From the NCBI RefSeq assembly GCF_963583255.1, contig NC_084809.1, positions 6,991,501-7,055,500 of the forward strand: a stretch of DNA of 64,000 nucleotides, read 5' to 3'. The notes beneath the pieces were generated by a model. The model was not told where the DNA came from. It saw only the letters and a program-made list of their open reading frames with translations, and made no database searches. Positions 22,757-33,923 of the stretch are shown piece after piece (the first letter of the stretch is position 1; the number at the start of each line of letters is the position of its first letter). The position numbers and the translations under genes are program-made. The stretch is from Pyrus communis (lineage: Eukaryota > Streptophyta > Magnoliopsida > Rosales > Rosaceae).

Positions 22757-23049
22757 GTAATGCTTTCTACCTTCAACCTCATTTCTCTCTTTCTCCTTTA
22801 CTCTTTGATTACTTGTTAATTTTCCTTCATTTTCTATTATTTTCCCTATGCAATATTTTTTTTATTGATTTTGTTATGTTGTAATTAGGCGACAGATCTG
22901 TTATTAATCGTAAATTATTTCTGGGTTTTTCGTTGTGGATAAAAGGTGAGGTCTCACCGTATCTTCTTTTTCTTGAAATGGTTTCTCATTTTTCTCTTGC
23001 ACGAAGTGAGTTTGGGGGTTACGTAGGGGAGATGCAGGAAGAAGAAGGT

Positions 23050-24390
23050 TGTCACATCTCGGCCCAAGCCCTCACCACATCCCCGGCTTGACTCCACCGT
23101 AGCACAATATTGTCCACTTTGGGCCTTGACCACGACCTCACGGTTTTGTTTCTAGGAACTCACACGAGAACTTCACAATGAGTTACCCATCATGGGATTA
23201 TTCTCATGCGAACTTGCTTGACTTCAGAGTTTCGATGTAACTAGGGGTGGGCACGGTGCGGTTCGGTGCGGTTCCACCCCTAAATTGGAACCGGAACCGA
23301 AATATATTAATGGTTCGATTCGGTGCGGTTCCACTTAAATTTATGACTAGAACATTACGGTTCGGTCTACACCAGTTCCGATTCGGTTTTTGCCGGTTTA
23401 CGGTTCCTAATAATAAATTATTTGAACACCAAATCATTATGCATTCAAATACATCTTCTAAAACTGATTACATAAAGTTGCATACAACACATCTTTTTTA
23501 ATGCAAATGTCTTTGGTAGTGGCACCAAGTCAACAAAAAGAGACAACTAAAATACATATGCACTGGTCAATTAGTCAACAAACAAAAAAATGATGAAACA
23601 AATTGCAAGTTTTCAGACTTCAGAGAGCAAGCAAGAAGCAGCAGCTCCTGTACACAATTTTTTCAACCTATTTTTCAACCTATTATACCATGACATGTGT
23701 GTGTATATATAATTTATTTATTTATTATTAATAAAACGGTTCGGTTCGGTTCGGCCGGTTCTTGGTCATTCGAAACTGGAACCGGAACCGGTTTGAACGG
23801 TTCGGTTCGGTTTTTCACTCAAAGTTGACTTTTCCGGTCAACACGGTTTTTTTCAATTTTTTTTCTTACGGTTCGATGCGGTTTTACGGTTTGGCGGTTT
23901 TTATGCCCACCCCTAGATGTAACCCAAAGCTAGTGAGCTCCCAAAAGGTCTCGTGCTAGGTAGAGATGAGAATATACATATAAGGCTTACAAAATTCATT
24001 CCCCTAGGCGATGTGGGATCTTACAATCCATCCCCTTTAGGGGCCCGACGTCCCTGTCGGCACACTCCTGCCCAGGGATTGGCTCTAATACCAAATTGTC
24101 ACATCCCAGCGCGGGCCCCCACCACATCCCCGACTTGACTCCACCGTAGCACGATATTGTCATCTTTGGGCCCCGACCACGCCCTCACGGTTTTGTTTCT
24201 GGGAATTCACACGAGAACTTCCTATTGGGTCACCCATCCTGGGATTGCTCTTGCGCGAACTTGATTGACTTCGGAGTTCTGGTGGAACCCGAAGCCAGTG
24301 AGCTCCCAAAATGCCTCGTGCTAGGTAGAGATGAGAATATACATATAAGGCTTACAGGATCCACTCCCCTGGGCGATGTGGGATCTTACA
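23050..24390 (-). mobile_element. Cassandra TRIM retrotransposon with both LTRs
   Basis: The LTRs are at 23050-24025 (interrupted by a MITE) and 24097-24390 (294 bp), with a 5-bp target-site duplication AAGGT (23045-23049 and 24391-24395). The 71-bp interior holds no gene. On minus, the LTR at 24097-24390 is followed by TTGGTATTAGAGCC, a tRNA-Met-type primer-binding site, so the element reads on minus. Each LTR contains the 5S-rRNA-like block that defines Cassandra: minus-strand words GAACTCCGAAGTCAA and CCCAGGATGGGTGACC in the distal copy correspond to the 5S gene's internal promoter region. Confidence 0.92.
23242..23915. mobile_element. hAT-type MITE nested in the Cassandra LTR
   Basis: Terminal inverted repeats TAGGGGTGGGCA and TGCCCACCCCTA are flanked by the perfect 8-bp target-site duplication GATGTAAC (23234-23241 and 23916-23923). 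The subterminal DNA is full of GGTTCGGT / ACCGAACC words in both orientations, as is usual for hAT subterminal motifs. There is no transposase. Removing it restores a continuous Cassandra LTR. Confidence 0.92.
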
Positions 24391-24579
24391 AAGGTGCACA
24401 TGTCAAAATACAATTTTACCTATATATTAACATATAGTTAACGGAAAAATCACTTTTTGACTAAATTTGCTAACGAAGAACACCATAGGGGTTTAAATCC
24501 GAGTTTTTTTAGCATATGGGCTATCTTCCAAATACCTCATGACCACAGGAATTATTTATCCGATTTGGCCTTACTTATA

Positions 24580-27020
24580 ATTCTAATCATCGAGCACTAA
24601 GTATTGTTTTTGACCCTGAATGACATATTTACTTAAATGAAATTACAAGTATTTTTCATCACTCTAATAATTTATAATGAGAAGTGTTAAGAAGATTCTC
24701 AAAAGTGTGACTCTTCATTGACTCTCTATCACCTTATGTTTATAGCAAAATAGTTTATAATGTTGATGCAGAAATTGACATTAAAATGTGGGGTGACAGA
24801 GAGTTCATGAAGAGTCATTCTTTGAAAGTTTCCTTAGTATTTCTCTTATGTTATTTATGCAGCTATCTGGGTTTTCCTTTTTCGAAGCCCTATTCAATTT
24901 TTCCGACTTGCTTTCTAGTTATTTTTCCTCGGTTTCAAAGTCTTGTATTATTCTGATTCTTGACTACCTTGCATTTACTACAACGTGAGTATTGAAAGTA
25001 AAACAAGTATTGATTACACAATAAAATTTGTAATCATATAAATACTTGAAAAATCAAGAATCATATCAATCACTTTCCAAATACACTTTCTTATGTAGGT
25101 AGAAAATGCCTAACCGCATTCCCTTGTCGGTGTTTCATTTGTTATTTGTAGCGTCCACAGCTATCGCATATCATGTTAGTTAGCATATCAAGTAGCTCCG
25201 GGTAACGTTTTCTTCACTTGTCTCTTTGGACAAGAGTGCCACCCGTGTGTGGATGTGACATATACTACTTTAACTTCATTCCTTTTACCTTACATGCTGC
25301 ATTAAAATTGGAATTATGCTATAAATAACATTTTTTACTACCTATCTCCCTCGTGTGTTCTAAGGGGAGATTTTTCAATTTGTCCAAAGAACAGGTGGTA
25401 CACCTTATGTTATTATACAAGTAGATGAAAGCTCTTGGGAAGTGTATAGTGTGAATTTTGTGGATCATGCGCTCATATTTTTTAAAACTTACATCAAACA
25501 GGTTTATTATTACCGTAACGTTTTAGTTCAATGATACAATATATAAAAATTTATCTTCACATGATATTTCATTATTGTACTGAAAAGTCACATGATGATA
25601 AACCCGTTCCGTACAACTTTCAGTATTCTTCAACATTTCACCTTTGTATAGGAAGACAAAATAAATAATGAATTGCTGGTGCTCTTTTTCTTTTCTATTT
25701 TCCAATTGGTATTATATTCTTCTTCTTTTGGCCCGTAAGTTTTGTCTGGTATTAAATTGAAATCTTCTAGGACAGATACCCATCCTCATCAAATACTATT
25801 ATATCTTCTATAAAAATAAAAAATAATAAAAAAAAAACAAAAGAAAAACTAATGAAAAGTGAAAACTTTAAATTTTAATTAAAATGATAAAAATGTGTTG
25901 TAAGTGAGTAGTACTAAAAACGGCTTTTTAGAATAAAAATATATTAATAACGCAACATAGAGACAAACTTGGCTTAGACTGACTAACTGGCTAGTCCGAC
26001 CAATTAAAATCAAAAGCTTATCAATAGTAGTTTATCGACATGTCAATATTGATAAATTTTATCAATATATCAATTCACTAATAGAAATTTACACGATAAG
26101 TAACTAATAATGTGGCATCATTTTATTAATTGACTAGACTCTCTAACTAGCAAGCTGGTCATTTGATCTATAACCTGCATTTTTCTCTACAACATGACTA
26201 TTACAATGGCACTAATACAGACCCCACACCACTAACCTATGACGAGAAATTTTTCAATTTGCCAAAAACACAAACCCGATATATCAAATGTCATAATACA
26301 AGAAGTTGAATTTTTTTCTTTTAAATATTCAAGCATTTGTATTATGATACTTAGTAAATTAAACCGTATTCCTGATACACTGAAAAATCTCCCGCCCATT
26401 GATTTAAAGGAAGACTAACGAAAAAGTTTTTGTGGGATGTCATCTTCAGATTTATAAATGAGGCAAGGAAACTGATTGGAACCTTGAGTGAGTCAATGAT
26501 CACCTATTTATTTATTGGACCACCCAGTAGGTTAGGCTCTGTTAAGTCCCAATCAACCATTTTTGTGGCCCATATCTCACTTTATAAGTTATAACAGACA
26601 CACACTCTAAAACAATTGAATCACAATGCCCAATTGCCATTGGGAGAATTGGGTCCTTGTGACCTACCATGCTAAATATAATGTTTTCTCACTAGGTTGT
26701 CTGTTGAACTCAAAGGGACTTCAACACTTTACAGCATTCCGTTGCACAACTAGGGTTTTCTTTAAATATTTTTATGGTTATATTGACGCTTTCAAACTCT
26801 GAAGCTGATTGTTCTTACTCATCGCTCTACTTACTCTTACCACTGCGCTGATTCTAGTGACTTAACGTTTGATAAAATACCATACAAATAAAAAATAAAG
26901 AACAATCGTTTCCATATTGAGTTTCCATTTGGAAATGCATCTTTTCCAATTTTTTTTCTTTTTAATAAATGGAATTGAATTTCCAAAACGAAAAAAAAAA
27001 AAAAAAGGAATTAAAAAATT
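24580..27020. other. Intergenic stretch, nothing recognised
   Basis: AT-rich DNA with short A-runs (e.g. about 25828-25840 and 26990-27006). No domain, exon pattern or clear transposon terminus was found. Confidence 0.4.
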
Positions 27021-27028
27021 GGCTTTGT

Positions 27029-27186
27029 ACTATGGTCTAATGATATTTTTTTCCACTTATACATGAGAGATCTTAAGTTCAACTCCACCAAAAGTGAATT
27101 TGAACCAAATTATTGCTAGGTTATTGTGAAGATTAGTCCACACCTCTACCTTCTTAGTGTAAATATTATCGTTTGTTGAAAAAAAT
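27029..27186 (+). mobile_element. tRNA-type SINE
   Basis: About 158 bp containing the family word GAGAGATCTTAAGTTCAACTC (box-B-like), then ATTATTGCTAGG, CTTCTTAGTGTAAATATTATCG and a short A-rich 3' end. A direct repeat around TGGCTTTGT flanks it (27020-27028 and 27186-27194), consistent with a SINE target-site duplication. Confidence 0.65.
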
Positions 27187-27549
27187 GGCTTTGTTTTAGG
27201 AATCTCTTTGTCAATAGGAACAAAAGGAAAAGAGGATCCACTAAATTTTGGCATTACCCCTTTTTTTTGTCAAGGCGTGCTTAGCCTCCCTAAAATTACA
27301 ACAAATATGTTGATAAACAGGTACTACCAATGCCAAAAATTAAGAAATTAAAAATTAAAAATAAATAAGTAAGTAGGTTTCTACCATCTCGCTTCTTCCC
27401 CTGCCAAAATTAATAAATCAAATCACAGTTATTTAGTAACCCTAGTAGTAAAAATAAAAAAAATAAAAAAAAAATCATTTTTTACGATATGAATACTACT
27501 ATTACTCACTCGGACCCACTACATTCAAAAGTGCTAAAAAGTCAACGAA

Positions 27550-28020
27550 TCACACATTCACAGTGTTGCAGAGGAACATGAGAGACGATGCGGACGCATC
27601 CCCGCCACCACCGGCGCCGAGCCTCCCGCTTCTCTCGTAGTAATCAACACAGAATAACGAAAGCGAGAGCTGGATCTCGTCCCGCGTCCAGACTCGCTTG
27701 ACCATGTCCGAGTCACTGAGTCGACTCAGGACAGGGCGCATGCAGACCCTGTAGAGCCTCTTGTAGCCGCCGAGGGCGACGACTACGGGTCTCACGGAGC
27801 AGGGAGGGGGAGATGACACGTGTCGGAAGCAAAGGTGTTCCCAGATGGTGTCATTTCTGGCGACGGTGGACCAGAGGTGGCAGACGCAGGCGGCGACGCC
27901 AAGGGAGGGGCCGTCGAGGCGTTTGAGGATCTCGACGAGGATATCAATGTGGTCGTTGATGAAGAACTTGGGTCTTTTCTCTTTACTGTCTTGTGATGAT
28001 GTGTTTTGGTTTTGATGCAT
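27550..28020 (-). CDS. SNE: F-box protein of the SNEEZY/SLEEPY2 type (gibberellin signalling)
   Basis: A single-exon 156-aa protein. The N-terminal F-box (about 20-62) reads ILVEILKRLDGPSLGVAACV then CHLWSTVARNDTIWEHLC. After it come the family blocks RPVVVALGGYKRLY and WTRDEIQLSLSLFCVDYYER, counterparts of the GGF and LSL regions that SLY1/SNE-type proteins use to bind DELLA repressors. By family knowledge it is the substrate-recruiting subunit of an SCF ubiquitin ligase that targets DELLA proteins. The C-terminal tail (GRLGAGGGGDASASS...) is low complexity and extends a little past the usual end. Symbol assignment rests on motif recognition, not on a search. A (GA)n tract lies about 200 bp upstream. 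Confidence 0.85.
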   Translation of the reverse strand: MHQNQNTSSQDSKEKRPKFFINDHIDILVEILKRLDGPSLGVAACVCHLWSTVARNDTIWEHLCFRHVSSPPPCSVRPVVVALGGYKRLYRVCMRPVLSRLSDSDMVKRVWTRDEIQLSLSLFCVDYYERSGRLGAGGGGDASASSLMFLCNTVNV

Positions 28021-28223
28021 GGTGGTTTTTGGTGGTGGTATATGGTGTCCCTAACTAGCTAGCTGATGCAAAGTTGCAAACTACACTTGCACTATAGAGA
28101 AAGAGAGAGGAGATAAATAATGAAGAGAGACTAAAGGGTTTATATATTTATATAGGCTTATGCATGAAGGTGTAATTTGTAGTCATAAAGTGAGGTTTAG
28201 ACGTTACGGGGGTTTGACTTGTG

Positions 28224-28225
<2 letters not shown>

Positions 28226-28259
<34 letters not shown>
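28226..28259. repeat. (GA)n microsatellite upstream of the F-box gene
   Basis: An uninterrupted GA run about 34 bp long, located about 0.2 kb 5' of the F-box start codon. Confidence 0.95.
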
Positions 28260-28263
<4 letters not shown>

Positions 28264-29213
28264 CTTTTGGTTTTTGGTTAGGGTTGAGGTTGTTTGATCA
28301 GCCTGTCGTTAATACTTGTCAATATTCACGAGATACTGTAAATTAGTACTATCGACGACATATAATTTGAAAAACGGATGTTTATCTTAGCAAATGTTTT
28401 ATGTTATCAAATTTGTATCACTAAATGATGTGTTCGTATACATGTTAATAGTTCACTTATTAATAATATAGGACACAAATTCGAACACCACGTCATTTGA
28501 TGAATAAGTTGGATGAATATGTTTAGAGTCCCTCCCTAATACTCTTAGCTATACTGTTCGGTTAACGAGTAAGTTGAATTAATAAAGAAAAGAAAAATGA
28601 AGCTTTGGCTTGGAGAAGGAGGAGGGATACCTAGCAGAGTCTGTGTATCTTGTGTGGGTATCGAGGGAAGAGAGAAGGGGCCAAAGGAAAAGTTCCAAGG
28701 CACGGATAACTGGAACCGATGCTGAATATTGCTCGGCTCTTTTTTTCCTTTCATTTTCTGCTTTTGAATATTGTTTTTTGGGGTTTAGTAGCTAGATTTG
28801 TCGTTTGTTGTTTTTGTTGTTTTTTATATTGTTATTGTGTGTGCAGCTGTGAATACTTCAAGACTTTGGTTTTAAGCCCGTTGTGAAAGTCTATGGTTAT
28901 TGCTTCGCTTCGCGTCTTCGTCTACATTAAGCTAAGTTGTGGACCATATAGTAAGTAGGGTAGTAGCTAGGGTTTTGTAGTGTGTGTGCGTGTGTGAATA
29001 ATTCTAAGGAGTAATAACTTCCTAGCCTTTAAATATAAAAAGCAAACCCTATGAAGGGATCCGTACAATTATCAACGATCACTAATTCTTTGCATACTCG
29101 GGTGCGTACGATTGCCTATAACGTTATCTCAAAATGATATGTATTTTATAGTTTTTATCAAAATAAACGCAGCAATATGCGATTAGCGGTGGTGTTATGC
29201 CATTATCTTAACA

Positions 29214-29247
<34 letters not shown>

Positions 29248-30190
29248 TTCATAGTTGTAGTAAAAATAATTCACTCGCACTAAATTGAGCTCTAATAAGT
29301 TCATGACTCAACTAATTATGATTTGCTTAAGTGGTGGAGGCCAAATGGAAGGATAAAAGGAACTGCATGCTGCATGCTGCATCAGATTCAGATGATGGGT
29401 TTCTTCTTCTTCTTCCAAGGAACACAGAAAAGTGATATTATATCACATAGGAGGATGTGTTTACAAGTTTCCTCTGCAAGAAAAATAATTGAGACGAGGG
29501 GCATTGGATACCAACCACAGCAATAGCAGACTTTTTAGATGTGAGTCAGCAACTATCTGCTTGTCCTCATGAGGTTGGAATTTGGCTCAGAAAGGAAGCC
29601 CCCGAGTCCTCTTAGACAGAAAGCATATAACAAACGAAAGAAAAAAAATACCAATAAAATAAAGGGCTTTGAGATTTGACATTAGATTTTATAAAGATAG
29701 GAGGAGGACTACTACCCCACACATGGGGAGTTGTTTTGTATTGTGTTGGACTTGTATGTTGGACTCACTTGAAAGAGAGAGCACTGTTTTCTATTCTTCT
29801 GCAGTGAAGAAAGAATTTGATATATAATTGCAAAACTACAAGCAGATCAAACCTTTAAGGCACATGAAATTTTCACAGTTTTTCACTCACTCCCCTGAAG
29901 TCTGTCATTTGTACTTTGTTGTTTGTAAAGTATGTGCCACATAAATAGGTCAACATTACTCTATTCTAAACTTGGAGAGGGGTGGCACTGTAGCTAAGAT
30001 ACAATGCACTTGAGCCATGCATGTAAATGTAATTAGCTAGGGCCTATTTAAACGTATATATGGTTTCTTTTTAAGGTTAACGGTTTTATTAGTGGGGCAA
30101 GTTCATTTTCATCAAATAGATAGTCGGTTGAATGTTATAATATGTAAGTACACTTAGTTGTATTGTTGTTGAAAACAAATGTATCCCTTT
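28260..30190. other. Intergenic stretch without recognised genes
   Basis: Holds a (TA)n tract near 29213-29236. The 29323-29526 open frame shows no domain. A TCTATTCTAAACTTGGAGAGG word at about 29960 resembles the 5' ends of the two Helitrons described below, but no matching 3' end was found. Confidence 0.35.
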
Positions 30191-30196
30191 CTAATA

Positions 30197-30317
30197 GGGA
30201 ATTGTTATTAGCACTCCAAAAATCTCATTCTACACTCCAAATTTTCTACATTAGGAAAGAAAATTACACTTGTGAGGAGTGTAGAATGAGATTTTTGAAG
30301 TGTCAATAACACTTCCC
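30197..30317. mobile_element. 121-bp hairpin MITE
   Basis: The termini GGGAATTGTTATTAGCACTCC and the inverted GAAGTGTCAATAACACTTCCC form a long hairpin that continues through AAAATCTCATTCTACACTCC. The 8-bp direct repeat TTCTAATA flanks it (30189-30196 and 30318-30325). Confidence 0.82.
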
Positions 30318-31229
30318 TTCTAATATTGCTTTAATTTCATTTTGTGGATAGAAATCAAAATTTTTTTCTTGCACAAATATATGGTATTAAAAAACTTTAG
30401 TATATTTCTTTATTTACATGACAAATTTCTCGATCTAATATAGCGCGCGGACATGAATACTTGTGTATACTATTATTAGAAGAAAGGTTTTCCCCTACGG
30501 TTTGATCAAATCTTGCATTTCCCTACTATTTGACCAAATATCGCATTGGCACTCAGATCTATCACCCAATAAGTCGAGCATATCATAGTTGGAAAGTTGG
30601 AAAGTTAATCAGAATGAGAAATGAAATTCACGCATCTTATATGTTTTAAAAAAAAAAAATTAACGAAAAGGTTTCGAAACTTTAAATCTTAACCATAAGT
30701 ATTTTAATAGTTTTATTTAATGATTAGAATAAAACCCAACATCAAACAGCCCAATCAGATTGGCCAACCAAAATAATTGACCGAGTTTCGATTTTGCTCT
30801 TTTGACAATTTTGATTTAGCCGATTTTCTTCTTTCCAATTTTAAATTCTCCGTAAGTCTCTCATACGGTAACGAAATCACGCAAGGTCACATATTACGAG
30901 TTCGTGTTGATGCCCTCTTTCTTCTATTACAAGACCCCACACCTGAAATTTAATGTCTAGGGAAATCGAGCTCTTCAAAAGTGACGTTTTTTTAGTGATT
31001 TTTGCTCATTTTCGACCAAACTTGATGAAATTAATCCTCAATCCAAGAGAGAAGATCATGTCCTCATGGGCTTCCTGTGAAGCAACAGAGTTATAGACTA
31101 AGAAAACACTCTAACAAACTTATAACAGAATATGTAATCTATTGACATGTGACACTACATCATCTATTGATCCTATATTGATGTCACTTTCTTTTCGTGT
31201 ACGTGCCTCCTCAAAACTGATACTTTCAG

Positions 31230-31470
31230 ATTTGGTTCTAGAAATAGTGGCAGCATTTAGTTCTTGAAATAGTTGCAGTATTTAGTTCTAGAAATAGTGG
31301 CAGTGTTTAGTTCTAGAAATAGTTGTAGTGGTAGTTTTCAGTTCTAAAAATAGTAGCAGTGACAATGTTTAGTTCTAGAAATATTTGCAGTGTTTAGTTT
31401 GAGAATAAGGTAGTACAATGTTCAGTTCGAGAAATAGTGGCACTACAATGTTCAATTCTAAAAATAGTTG
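31230..31470. repeat. Minisatellite, unit about 28-38 bp
   Basis: Seven to eight imperfect copies of GTTTAGTTCTAGAAATAGTGGCA with variable spacers. All are in the same orientation. No coding function is evident. Confidence 0.8.
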
Positions 31471-31837
31471 CAATAGTTTAATGGATCTACTGGGGTAACG
31501 CCCATTAAGGGCAAGGGCTAGAATAAAAAAAATGGGAGGGTTGTATTTGCTTCCAAGCCTTGAGTTTTAATATTTAGAGTTTGATACATGTAATTTGTGT
31601 TCTTTTCATTAAATAGAGTTATTAGGGTATTTTTAGTTAAGAATTTTTATTTTAGAAAAGTCCTTTCCATTAAATCTCCTTTTTATGCACATCATTGTTA
31701 ATTTATATTCATTAGATTGGTTTTAATTTATTCAATTGAAATGAGTTGTGTATGTATTTGGAAAAATGAGTTGTGAAAATCATATTTTTCAATTTGAATC
31801 TCTCTGCCCCTCCCATCTTCAATGCAAGATTTTATAA

Positions 31838-31909
31838 ACAATGGCAAATGCTTTTCCAAAAAAAAAACAATGGCAAATGCTTTTCCAAAAAAAAAACAAT
31901 GGCAAATGC
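31838..31909. repeat. 31-bp tandem repeat, about 2.5 copies
   Basis: The unit is ACAATGGCAAATGCTTTTCC followed by an A-run. Two full copies and a partial third occur just before the proposed Helitron 5' end. Confidence 0.85.
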
Positions 31910-31993
31910 ATGCACTTCACGTAATCACTATTGAGATTTTACACAATATGTACCGATGATGACTTTTTGCCTTCTATATAGATTGGAATATTA

Positions 31994-32338
31994 TCTATTC
32001 TAAAGTTGAGGAGCAACGTGACAATAGCTTAGCTACAGTCAATTATTTGGCCCTATGATTTTGCTTTATTTACACAATGTGCCATCATATCCGTGTTGGG
32101 CTAGGGTTTGGGCTCCCCATTTCTCTTCATGAGCTTTTTATTGGGTTTCGGTAAGAAGCTCGGCCCTCAGTCAGGCCCTTAATGATTTAATTACATTTTT
32201 GCCCATCAAAGATTACAATCCGACAGTGGGGATGGTGTATTTGGAAGGGCAATTTTGTCATCTCGGTTTTGAGCGAATTAGGGGGTAGCCGGGTAGGTTT
32301 TCATTCGTTGTCGTTCAATGAGGGTTTCGGGGAGGCTA

Positions 32339-32393
<55 letters not shown>

Positions 32394-33923
32394 AAGGGAG
32401 GGAGACAGACAGAGACGGAGGTAGATGGCGATGGAAAGAGAGCGAGGGGGAGGGGTAGGGGTGATGGATTTCACAAGTGGGAGAGTGGGGATGGTCAGAG
32501 AAAACCATAGGGGTCGTCCGGATTTCGCGCTGCATGCTTGGATTTCCAAAGACAAGTTCGTTTTTTTAATTCGATTCTTTACCATTAGCTTAGATTGTCA
32601 TCATTTCTGCCTTTTTTTTGTGAATTATTTTCGAATTTTTTAGAAGGTCAGGTTTTGGGGGATTCATCTCTCTGTTATGTCTGTTTGTTCTTTGTTCTAT
32701 GGTCAGTTGCTTTTTTTTTCTTTTTTTTTTTGTGGGTTTTCAGTTTGGTAATCTGTGTTTAGATTTTTCTTTCGTATATGATTAAATCGGTATTGGGTTT
32801 TGTAATTTTTTTTTTTTTTTTGGGGAGAATTTGTGTTTGGTTTTCGCATTTAATTTGGTTTTTGCTTTCAGGAAAAACTGGGGTTCGAATTTTGGGGTTT
32901 TTGATGTGGATTTGGTTTATTTTTAGTGGAATTTGTTGTATGTGTACCCTTTGGGTTTAGGTTTCATCAGATGGCGTTTGTAGTGTTTATATTGAACTGT
33001 CGACTCTTTTATTCTTTGTAGGTGAAATTGAAGGTCAGCAATCTCTTAAATTGATGAGGGGGCTACAATTCGTGCAAGGTAAAAGCCAGAGATATGCTAC
33101 TATTTTGGAAGAGAACAGATAAAGAGATGGTATCCTTCCCTTCTCCTCTGGAAATGCATCGAGTACAAGAAGTATGTGCTTGAAAATATAAAAATGCATG
33201 TCTTTTTATTTGAATTTAGTACTCTCTAATGATGTGTAGGGGGCCTCCAATTCATATCTTGAAATATTCATGTCTAAAGTTCTGTAGATCTTCTGTTTTG
33301 GGTTTTTTTTTTTAGCTTTCCTATTAAATTTTGTGGTTAATGTAATTGGATTCTATTAAATTTTTCATGATTTTATAGAATTTTTCGTTTAAATTTGTGG
33401 ATTTTTTCATTTAAATTGTGGGTTTTGGAGAATTCTTAGTCAAATTTATGGGTTATTTTGATGCGAATTTATGTGAGATTAATCAACTGCAATGTCAGAT
33501 ATGATAATAGGTGGGCATGTTCATATGTTTTCCAATGTTGTTATATACTCTCCTATCAACTCTGAATGTTGAATTAGTCAACTATTAATGTCAGATTAAA
33601 TCAAAAGTTGGGCATCAGTTCATATGTTTTTCAATGTTTTATAAAAACGACGCAATTTTCACTTGGTTTTGAGTGTGTGTTTTGTGTTTTATTTGGCTTC
33701 TGCTTTAATTAGATTTCAATCTTTAGACTAAATAAAACAAAGAACATGAATAGATTGTTAATGGATTTACTATGTTTGGGAATTTCAGGAATTTAGATCG
33801 TTGGAGGGAGAAGTTGGTCCCTTGGCATTTTGAGGTGCATAGTTATATGCCCTCGGCATTTTAATGCAATTGAAAATGCATTACGGAATCAGAACCCGCA
33901 ACAGCGCGCGGTCAATTTTCTAG
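31994..33923 (+). mobile_element. Probable non-autonomous Helitron with captured host sequence
   Basis: The 5' end TCTATTCTAAAGTTGAGGAG is preceded by A. The 3' end is a GC-rich patch (CCCGCAACAGCGCGCGG) followed 10 nt later by CTAG and then T. This fits Helitron rules (5' TC, 3' CTRR, insertion between A and T, GC-rich 3' hairpin). The 5' end resembles that of the better-supported Helitron at 55299. The interior holds a (GA)n tract (32341-32381) and an exon-like stretch at 32425-32560 (MAMERERGGGVGVMDFTSGR start) with intron-like T-rich DNA after it, perhaps a captured 5' gene end. The hairpin is weak, so the call is moderate. Confidence 0.5.
32341..32381. repeat. (GA)n microsatellite
   Basis: An uninterrupted GA run of about 40 bp. 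The long Ser-Leu 'proteins' read from the other strand here come from this repeat. Confidence 0.95.

Larger units (their letters stand above)
22273..24570. mobile_element. Pack-MULE (Mutator-like, non-autonomous) carrying a ribosomal protein S8 fragment
   Basis: The perfect 9-bp target-site duplication TTACTTATA (22264-22272 and 24571-24579) directly flanks termini GGCCAAATCGGATAAAT and its inverse. The terminal inverted repeats are long: left about 22273-22503; right about 22997-23049 plus 24396-24570, split by a Cassandra insertion. A 9-bp duplication with TIRs over 200 bp is typical of MULEs. There is no transposase. The interior (22504-22996) holds host gene DNA, so this is a Pack-MULE of about 950 bp before the later insertion. 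Confidence 0.88.

Noticed and set aside
23204..23501. Repetitive Asn/Arg-rich open frames
   Set aside because: They lie inside the hAT MITE and come from its GGTTCGGT subterminal repeats.
24097..24390. Possible genuine 5S rRNA gene
   Set aside because: The 5S-like block is inside a Cassandra LTR with TG..CA ends and a TSD, and differs from a full 5S gene at its ends.
29370..29400. GCATGCTGCATGCTGCATCA, looked like a microRNA172-type precursor arm
   Set aside because: The mature miR172 sequence and a complementary arm are both absent.
32278..32585. Ser/Leu/Pro-rich 85-94 aa open frames on minus
   Set aside because: They are translations of a (GA)n microsatellite read on the other strand.
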